Shown here: positions 6,303-12,162 of the stretch, in pieces
Layout of the letters: the number at the start of each line of letters is the position of its first letter
Position numbering within the stretch: position 1 is the first letter of the stretch
NCBI GenBank assembly: GCA_024277475.1
Contig: JAJRVC010000285.1
Coordinates: 1-12,162 of the forward strand
DNA length: 12,162 nt
Reading direction: 5' to 3'
From: Deltaproteobacteria bacterium
GTDB taxonomy: Bacteria; Desulfobacterota; Desulfobacteria; Desulfobacterales; JAFDCJ01
Made by a program: the position numbers and the translations under genes
The notes under the pieces: generated by a model
What the model was told of the DNA's origin: nothing
The model's input: the letters and a program-made list of their open reading frames with translations, nothing else
The model's database searches: none

Positions 6303-9300
6303 TCAAACCATCCTCCCAATCTCCTCTAATTTCTTATTCAGCCGTTTTGCGGATATCGGGATGGCGGTCTTTAACTCCTGGGCAAAAACAGAGACTTTGT
6401 ATTCTTCCACCATCCAGAAATAATCTTCGATGGTCTGTCGCTTTTCATCGGATACCGACGGGGAAAGCTCTTTTAACAATTGATTCAACCCATCAGTGAA
6501 TTTTACAACATTATCGGACTTGACTCGATCCTTTTCAAAATCGACGACCGCACGCCGGGTCCGAATGGCGGCAGCCTGAACGTATCTCGGAAGATGGTCC
6601 AGACGCCGGATATCATAAATAGCGATAAATGTCGGCGGAACCAGGCGCTCAAGTTCCCGGGTCAATCCCTCAAAAAAGGATACTGCCTTGCCGTTGGCAC
6701 GGTTGTCCTGTTGAAATTTATATATTCGGCTTCGGGCATCATGGTAAGCGGTTAGAACCGCAATGGCCTTATCGAGCATCTCCCGACCAGCCGGAAAAAT
6801 TTTTGTTGCAACAGATTCGGCATGTACATAAAACGCATTTCCAGATCTTATATTTTTAGCGAACAATTCCTCAATGACACGATCGTACATTTGTTGCATC
6901 AGCTTTTTAGCGCCACCGAAATAATCCGCCACAAACCTTACATCCGCCGGCAAGATTAATTGTCGTTTTAATAATTTCAAATTTTTGGAAAAATGAATTG
7001 TATATAGCGTGGCCACTCCCGCCCGATGAGCTGCAATTGCTTTAACCCGTCGACGAAAAAGACGAAGATTGACACTTTTATGCGTTACGGAATCTGTTTC
7101 CAATGCGGGATAGGCAATCCAGTCGGATTTTTTCCGGCCGGAGCCACTGACAAATTCGGGTAAATCGCCAAAATCCCAGCGGGAAATTCCATTTTTTTCC
7201 CATTTTCTGCGTGCCTCCTCGAATTCATCGGATTTCACCCGGCCGCCGACATCCCGACGCAACAAGGCGACATTTCTGCCGGCATGAAGCTCTTTGCCGT
7301 CCGGTGCCGTGATGGAGATCCGCATTTTCAGGTAATCCGGCAGTGATTCAGTTGACCAGACCGCAGCCGGTATATCGATCCCGAAACGCCGGTAGATAAA
7401 ATCCCCCAGGGCGGATATCAGCGAAGTTTGGCCCTTGGGCATTTCGCGCACAATGATATCGACGGTATTTTTTACCGGGACAAGTTTTTTGCGATACGCT
7501 TTAGGCAGCCCTTTGATCAAAACCTCAATTTTGTCAGGATACAGTCCGGGCACCAGCCAATCAATGGTTTCCGGTGAAACGGATTGTGCCAAAGTTGAAG
7601 GCACTTTTACGGTAACACCGTCATCGTCCTTTCCGGGATCAAAGCAGTATGAACACTCAAATGCATGCTGCTTGATATCAAGCCGCGACGGATATTGGAC
7701 CAGTTCACCCTTGTCCGGCTGATATTGAAGCAACGTTTTTTTTTCCATCCGCAAGAATCGATCGCTGCCTTGCCGTTTCAGATACTTTGCCAGGCTGCGG
7801 ATATCATAGATGACCGGAAGCTTCTCCTGATAAAATTCAAACATTTGCTGTTCATCCACCAGAAGATCCCGGCGCCGAAAGCGACTTTCGATGTCTTTGA
7901 TCTCATCCATCAGCTGCAGGTTATATTTCATAAAAGCAAGAGGCTTTTTAACATCACCGTTCACCAGGGCATTCTGAATAAAGATACTCGATGCTTCTGC
8001 CGGATTGACCGGCCCGTATGATACCTTTCTATCGGGTACAATGATCAGCCCAAAAAGGGAAACCTGCTCTGAGGCCACCACTTCTCCCCGGATTTTCTCC
8101 CAGTGAGGGTTCAGATAGGTCCGCTGGCACAGGTCGCCGCCCAGATCTTCCAGCCAATCGATGTTGATATTGGCAACGGTTCGCGCAAAAAGTCTGGATG
8201 TCTCCATCATTTCCTCGGCAACAATCCAGTTTTTGGCCTTACTGAAAAGCCCTGATCCGGGGAAAATCATCACCTCCCTGCCCTTGGTGGCACGATAAAT
8301 ATTGTTTTCCTTCTTCTGAGCTATATTTGAAAGAAATCCGCTTAATACGGACTTGTGAATTTTTTCGAATGTGGTATCCGATATCTGTAATTGGGAATTA
8401 AAAGCATTCTTCAATACTTTTTCCGAATTCTGCCTTCCGAATTCCGCCTTCCCACTTCCCTCTTCCCCATTCCACCCTCCCCTTTCCGCATTCAGCCATT
8501 CCCCTTTCCGCATTCCGCCTTTCCTTTTCCCTATCCCGTGTTCTTTCAGCAGGAGCGTAATTTGATGGTGAATGTCCGCCCATTCCCGCATGCGCACATA
8601 CGACAGAAAGTGCTCACGACAAAATCGTTTCATCCGGTTGTTGCTTTTGACTTTTTGTCGATGGCTGTGATAGCGGTACCAGATATTCAGCAGGGTCACA
8701 AAATCCGATTGAACATCATGAAAAGTGGCATGTATCCGGTCGGCCTCCCGGGCTTTCTCCACGGGACGCTCACGGGGGTCCTGGATGCTGAGAGCTGCAA
8801 CGATAATCGTCATTTCATCGATGCAGCCCTCTTTTCCTGCTTCAATCAGCATACGGGACAGCCTGGGATCCAGCGGAATCCTGGCCATCAGACGCCCCCT
8901 TTCCGTCAACCTGATAGGTTTTTGCGATTTATGATCTAAAAATCCAACATCTCCATTCCCAGCGCCTTTATTCCGTCCTTTAACCTCTGTCCTCTGACCT
9001 CTGACCTCTGACCTCTGTCCTCTGTCCTCTGTCCTCTGCCCTTTGTCCTCTGACCTCTGTCCTCTGTCCTCTGTCCTCTGTCCTCTGACCTCTTCTTTTC
9101 TTTCCGTATTCCCCATTCCGAATTCCGAATTCAAACCTCTGCCCTCCGGACCGGAGACTGCCTTTTCCCTTGAGCCCTGAGCCTTGAGCCTATTCTTTAT
9201 CGCCCCCAGCTCAAAAAGAAGATCAAACCCGTCCTTGATGCTTTTCAAATCCGGTTGGTCGATAAAGGGAAATTCCGAAATATCTCCAAGTTTCAGGGAA

Positions 9301-10712
9301 ATCATCCGCAAAATGACTTCGGCCAGATTGGCCCGCAATATTTCGGGTGGCGTATACTGCGGACGGCTTTTATAATCGTCCTCGGGGAAAAGTCGAATGC
9401 AAATCCCGTTTTGTACCCTGCCGCAGCGTCCTTTGCGCTGATCGCAACTGCTCCTGGAAATCGGTATCACCGGCAGGGAAGTTGTCCGGGTCCTGGGAGA
9501 ATACCGGGAAATTCGCGCCAGACCCGAATCAATCACGTATTTGATACCCGGAATGGTAATCGATGTTTCAGCCACATTGGTGGCGACAATAATCTTGCGT
9601 TCGGGCTGACGGGTAAAGACCCTTGACTGCTCGGTGGCTGCCAGCCGGGCAAATAACGGCATAACACGGGCACTCAGCAGATTTTCAGCCTCGATCAATT
9701 CACAGGTTTCGCGAATATCCTGCTCGGTAGGCATAAAAACCAGTATGTCCCCGATGCGGCTTTGACGCAAAATCCGCTTTACGGCCCGCACTGCCATCTC
9801 CACATGGGTCAACTCATTTTCCCGGATTGGATCGGCCTCCGGTTCCGGATATTGAATGTCCACCGGGTACATGCGGCCGGAAACTTCGATGACCGGTGCA
9901 TCGTCAAAAACTCTGGAAAACTTTGCCGTGTCGATGGTCGCCGAGGTAATGATCAGTTTCAGATCGTCTCTTCTCCTAATCAGGGTTTGCAGAATTCCCA
10001 GGATAAAGTCGATATTCAGGCTGCGTTCATGGGCCTCATCGACGATGATCGTATCATAGGCGCTCAGGTAACGATCACTCTGGGTTTCGGCCAGCAGGAT
10101 GCCGTCGGTCATCATTTTTATATAAGTATCCCCGGCGGTGCGGTCTCTGAAACGAATTTTATAACCAACGGCATTGCCGACCTCCTGTCCCAGCTCTTCA
10201 GCAATACGGCGGGCAACCGTTGTGGCGGCAATTCTCCGCGGCTGGGTGCATCCGATGAGACCGTCGATCCCTCGGCCGGCTGCCAGGCAAAACTTCGGCA
10301 GTTGGGTGGTCTTGCCGGAACCTGTCTCGCCGGATACGACAATAACCCGATGCCGGGCAATGGCCTGGATGATCTCTTCTTTTTTTGCAAAAATCGGCAA
10401 TTCTTCATTGAAGCACAGCCTGGGGAAATTTTCCTTGCGGCGGTTTCTTTTTTGTACGGATGTCTGCAGACGCTTTTCCAACCGGTTTATTCGCGTCAGC
10501 AGCTTTTGATCCGGTTTGAATTTGCCTGATTTCCGCGCCAGGTATCTAATCTCACGCCGCGCCGCCAACCGGTCGCCGGCCAACACCTGAGGCAAAAAGG
10601 ACTCGATTCTTTTTATTATCTTTGCTGTTCCAGCCAATCTTTCAACCTGTGGGTGTACAGCGCCCCTTTTTTCTTCGTTAGGCGATGATATTATAATTGA
10701 AAATAATTTCAC
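6303..10712 (-). CDS. hrpA: ATP-dependent RNA helicase HrpA (DEAH box) with two repeat-derived insertions
   Basis: A 1469-residue DEAH/RHA-family helicase; E. coli HrpA has about 1300. Family members unwind RNA or remodel RNA-protein complexes using ATP, and HrpA has been tied to rescue of stalled ribosomes. Motifs in order: Walker A GETGSGKTTQ (128-137), DEAH (225-228), SAT (257-259), QRKGRCGR (425-432). HA2/ratchet and OB-type regions follow, then the long C-terminal DUF3418 region typical of HrpA. Two low-complexity insertions (about 508-596 and 726-772) are encoded by heptamer arrays; without them the length returns to about 1335. The frame stays open through both. The start is uncertain: the GTG at 10710-10712 is the first possible start after an upstream stop, but has no Shine-Dalgarno, and the family similarity begins only near residue 35. 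It is divergent from the flavoprotein gene. Confidence 0.92.
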   Translation of the reverse strand: MKLFSIIISSPNEEKRGAVHPQVERLAGTAKIIKRIESFLPQVLAGDRLAARREIRYLARKSGKFKPDQKLLTRINRLEKRLQTSVQKRNRRKENFPRLCFNEELPIFAKKEEIIQAIARHRVIVVSGETGSGKTTQLPKFCLAAGRGIDGLIGCTQPRRIAATTVARRIAEELGQEVGNAVGYKIRFRDRTAGDTYIKMMTDGILLAETQSDRYLSAYDTIIVDEAHERSLNIDFILGILQTLIRRRDDLKLIITSATIDTAKFSRVFDDAPVIEVSGRMYPVDIQYPEPEADPIRENELTHVEMAVRAVKRILRQSRIGDILVFMPTEQDIRETCELIEAENLLSARVMPLFARLAATEQSRVFTRQPERKIIVATNVAETSITIPGIKYVIDSGLARISRYSPRTRTTSLPVIPISRSSCDQRKGRCGRVQNGICIRLFPEDDYKSRPQYTPPEILRANLAEVILRMISLKLGDISEFPFIDQPDLKSIKDGFDLLFELGAIKNRLKAQGSREKAVSGPEGRGLNSEFGMGNTERKEEVRGQRTEDRGQRSEDKGQRTEDRGQRSEVRGQRTEVKGRNKGAGNGDVGFLDHKSQKPIRLTERGRLMARIPLDPRLSRMLIEAGKEGCIDEMTIIVAALSIQDPRERPVEKAREADRIHATFHDVQSDFVTLLNIWYRYHSHRQKVKSNNRMKRFCREHFLSYVRMREWADIHHQITLLLKEHGIGKRKGGMRKGEWLNAERGGWNGEEGSGKAEFGRQNSEKVLKNAFNSQLQISDTTFEKIHKSVLSGFLSNIAQKKENNIYRATKGREVMIFPGSGLFSKAKNWIVAEEMMETSRLFARTVANINIDWLEDLGGDLCQRTYLNPHWEKIRGEVVASEQVSLFGLIIVPDRKVSYGPVNPAEASSIFIQNALVNGDVKKPLAFMKYNLQLMDEIKDIESRFRRRDLLVDEQQMFEFYQEKLPVIYDIRSLAKYLKRQGSDRFLRMEKKTLLQYQPDKGELVQYPSRLDIKQHAFECSYCFDPGKDDDGVTVKVPSTLAQSVSPETIDWLVPGLYPDKIEVLIKGLPKAYRKKLVPVKNTVDIIVREMPKGQTSLISALGDFIYRRFGIDIPAAVWSTESLPDYLKMRISITAPDGKELHAGRNVALLRRDVGGRVKSDEFEEARRKWEKNGISRWDFGDLPEFVSGSGRKKSDWIAYPALETDSVTHKSVNLRLFRRRVKAIAAHRAGVATLYTIHFSKNLKLLKRQLILPADVRFVADYFGGAKKLMQQMYDRVIEELFAKNIRSGNAFYVHAESVATKIFPAGREMLDKAIAVLTAYHDARSRIYKFQQDNRANGKAVSFFEGLTRELERLVPPTFIAIYDIRRLDHLPRYVQAAAIRTRRAVVDFEKDRVKSDNVVKFTDGLNQLLKELSPSVSDEKRQTIEDYFWMVEEYKVSVFAQELKTAIPISAKRLNKKLEEIGRMV
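8420..8539. repeat. In-gene heptamer array 2 (ATTCCGC family) within hrpA
   Basis: Seventeen 7-bp units on the plus strand, including TTTCCGA, ATTCTGC, CTTCCGA, ATTCCGC, CTTCCCC, TTTCCGC and ATTCAGC. There is a single-base slip at 8497, after which the period resumes. On the minus strand it encodes a Gly/Lys/Arg/Glu-rich stretch (about HrpA residues 726-765) that interrupts an otherwise conserved part of the family. Confidence 0.8.
8984..9190. repeat. In-gene composite heptamer array 1 within hrpA
   Basis: Sixteen units of CCTCTGT/CCTCTGA (the last two degenerate to CCTCTGA and CCTCTTC) run without interruption from 8984 to 9095. They are followed by TTTCCGT, ATTCCCC, ATTCCGA and ATTCCGA (9101-9128), some irregular sequence, and CCTTGAG, CCCTGAG and CCTTGAG (9168-9188). 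Three unit families are therefore joined. On the minus strand the main tract encodes repeats of the heptapeptide RGQRTED and variants (about HrpA residues 541-577). Confidence 0.92.
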
Positions 10713-10786
10713 ATTGGCTTATTAAATATCGATCCAGAGGCTAAAAATCAAGGTATCCGTTAATTTATCTAAAAAAGGAGCAAACC
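10713..10786. promoter_or_regulatory. Short divergent intergenic region between hrpA and the selenoprotein gene
   Basis: These 74 AT-rich bases separate two divergent starts and must contain or overlap the promoters for both unless transcription begins inside hrpA. A convincing -35/-10 pair was not identified. The ribosome binding site AAGGAG (10775-10780) lies 6 nt before the ATG of the rightward gene and firmly supports that start. Confidence 0.5.
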
Positions 10787-12127
10787 ATGAAATTCGTCAT
10801 CGTTGGAGCAGATGCCGCCGGCATGAGTGCCGCCAGCCGCGCCAAACGAAATCAGCCGGAAATGGAAATCACGGTCCTGGAAAAAACCATGGACGTCTCA
10901 TACAGCGCCTGAGGCATCCCTTACAATCTGGCGGTGCCGGAGAGAAACATCGAGGATTTGGTCGTTCGATCTGCCCAGGTATTTCGCGACAAACAAGGGA
11001 TTAATCTGTTAACCGGCCATCGTGCCGAAAAAATCGATCAGGACAAGCAAATGCTATCCGGTATGACATTGGAGGGCAACCCTTTCGAATTCCCTTACGA
11101 CCGGTTGCTGATTGCAACCGGCAGCTCCGCGGTCATGCCCGATCTCGCGGGATTTGAAGCGCCGGGTGTCATGGTGGTCAAAAGTCTTGAAGACGGTCGC
11201 AAAATTAAAAATTTCCTGAAAAACAACCGTGTTAAAAAAACCATCATTATCGGAATGGGATACATTGCCCTTGAAATGTGTGAATCTCTGTATGAATTAA
11301 ATACTGCGGTGGACATGGTCAAACCCAATCCGGTGTTCCTGCCGTGGCTGGAGGCGTCCATGGCCCGGACCGTCAGAGAAGGCCTCGAAGCCAAGGGGGT
11401 CGGTGTTTATGCCGGACACACGGTTGAACGTATCGAAACCACCGGCGACGGTCTGAAGGTCATCTGCTCGAATTTAACCCTCACCGGAGATATGGTGATA
11501 GTCGGCATCGGCGTTAATCCCTGCAGCCGGATTGCCGAAACCGCAGGTCTTGAATTGGGAGTAAATAAATCTATTGCGGTGGATCGAAATATGCGCACAT
11601 CGGATAGAAACATCTATGCCGCCGGTGACTGTGCGGATGCCTACCATGTCGTGACCGGAGAAAAAACCTGGATTCCGCTGGCTCTGCGGGCCAACCGGGC
11701 CGGGTGGGCGGTGGCGGACAATGTCTGCGGCAAAGATGTTGCCCTTGACGGTGTTGCCGGTACCTCCGTGTTCCGTGTATTCAACTTCGAGGTCGCACGC
11801 ACCGGCCTGAGTGTATCCGAAGCTGAGAAATTCGGGTTCGAGCCGGTCGAGAATATGATCAAATCTCGTTCCAAAGCGCATGCCTATCCCGACAGTACAA
11901 TCATCCTGGTAAATATGATCGGGGATAAAAAATCAGGCCGCCTATTGGGGGTGCAAATGGTGGGGACGGAAGGGGTGGCCCATCGCATCAACGGCCCGGC
12001 AGTGGCGCTTCACGCACATATGACCGTGGAACAGTATTGCCAGACCGATCTGGCCTACGCACCGCCTTTCGGACCGACATGGGAGCCGACGTTAACGGCG
12101 GCCAATCAACTGCTTAAAAAGCTATAG
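10787..12127 (+). CDS. Selenocysteine-containing CoA-disulfide reductase/NADH oxidase-like flavoprotein (UGA = Sec at codon 42)
   Basis: A 446-residue FAD- and NAD(P)H-dependent pyridine nucleotide-disulfide oxidoreductase of the single-cysteine CoA-disulfide reductase group. Relatives reduce CoA disulfide, CoA persulfide/polysulfide or oxygen. Visible parts: FAD-binding beta strand and loop VIVGADAAGMSAASRAKR (4-21), active-site segment VSYSA-U-GIPYN (37-47), ATG-type motif IATGSSAVMP (109-118), NAD(P)H-binding IIIGMGYIALEM (153-164), second FAD motif NIYAAGDCAD (275-284), and dimerisation domain ending DLAYAPPFGPTW (421-432). The family expects Cys (S. aureus Cys43) where TGA 10910-10912 sits. 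Tyr367 and Tyr424 may match the conserved catalytic tyrosines of CoA-disulfide reductase. The only in-frame stop before the TAG at 12125-12127 is this UGA, a SECIS-like hairpin follows, and AAGGAG precedes the ATG. No rhodanese domain is fused. The alternatives, a sequencing error or a pseudogene, are less likely. Substrate unknown; a CoA, persulfide or sulfur species fits a sulfate reducer (inference). Confidence 0.9.
10910..10912 (+). other. In-frame UGA read as selenocysteine
   Basis: This TGA is codon 42, counted from the ATG at 10787 with its ribosome binding site. The flanking residues YSA and GIPY are those that surround the redox-active cysteine in the CoA-disulfide reductase family. 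Decoding requires SelB, tRNA-Sec, SelA and SelD encoded elsewhere in the genome. Confidence 0.88.
10927..10941 (+). promoter_or_regulatory. Candidate bacterial SECIS element
   Basis: TCTGGC (10927-10932) pairs with GCCGGA (10936-10941) over 6 bp, including one G-U pair, with a GGU loop (10933-10935). The loop starts 20 nt after the UGA, within the roughly 16-37 nt reported for bacterial SECIS elements, and has G in its first two positions as SelB recognition favours. A lower helix ATCC (10916-10919) with GGAT (10954-10957) is possible but would leave large internal loops. It lies wholly within the coding region, as usual in bacteria. Confidence 0.8.
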
Positions 12128-12162
12128 GTTCGTTGACGGGACAAGCCGGTTGTAGCGAAACG

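Noticed and set aside
8984..9095. CRISPR array
   Set aside because: The units are contiguous 7-bp repeats with no unique spacers and no palindromic repeat of 23-47 bp, and no cas gene is present.
9762..10529. A 255-residue plus-strand open frame
   Set aside because: It is antisense to the helicase core of hrpA, whose Walker A and DEAH motifs fix the coding strand.
10787..10912. A 41-codon stand-alone peptide or a pseudogene ended by the TGA
   Set aside because: The encoded residues are the conserved FAD-binding N-terminus of the downstream protein in the same frame, all motifs on both sides are intact, and the UGA replaces precisely the catalytic Cys.
10934..12127. The GTG at 10934 as the start of a 397-residue oxidoreductase
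   Set aside because: It has no ribosome binding site, lies in the loop of the SECIS-like hairpin and would remove the FAD-binding motif and active-site residue. The frame continues upstream through a single UGA to an ATG with a strong Shine-Dalgarno.

Overview
The window looks like chromosomal DNA from an anaerobic Desulfobacterota (Deltaproteobacteria), probably a sulfate reducer of the Desulfobacteraceae/Desulfosarcina type. The grounds are a TAXI-type TRAP transporter with a partner UspA protein, a GspE/PilB-type ATPase, a long HrpA helicase, abundant degenerate heptanucleotide repeats, and a flavoprotein gene that appears to use selenocysteine. This placement is inferred from gene content and style; no taxonomic marker gene is present.

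Layout. At 2-295 (+) is the C-terminal end of a secretion or pilus assembly ATPase, converging on a minus-strand block. Reading leftwards, that block is a TAXI solute-binding protein (3738-4730), a fused 4TM/12TM TRAP permease (1415-3493), a universal stress protein (846-1340) and a small secreted DUF1566 protein (312-806). The first three form a recognisable TRAP operon: the binding protein captures the substrate in the periplasm, the permease imports it, and the UspA protein is a likely ATP-sensing regulator. An intercistronic hairpin follows the binding-protein gene. An AT-rich leader (4745-5040) separates this operon from a family 2 glycosyltransferase (5057-5935, minus) and a 1469-residue HrpA DEAH-box RNA helicase (6303-10712, minus).

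The glycosyltransferase-hrpA segment (about 5041-9190) is peppered with arrays of degenerate 7-bp units from several sequence families, often joined in phase. They lie between genes, run through the glycosyltransferase stop codon, and sit as two in-frame insertions inside hrpA. They are absent from the TRAP operon and from the flavoprotein gene.

The most striking gene is at 10787-12127 (+), divergent from hrpA. It encodes a coenzyme A-disulfide reductase/NADH oxidase-like flavoprotein whose redox-active cysteine codon is replaced by an in-frame UGA (10910-10912). A compact stem-loop with a GGU loop lies 14 nt further on, as expected of a bacterial SECIS element. The reading frame is otherwise open for 446 residues, and the start has a strong ribosome binding site. 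The gene is best read as a selenoprotein; standard gene calling would truncate it to start after the UGA and lose the FAD-binding motif and active site.
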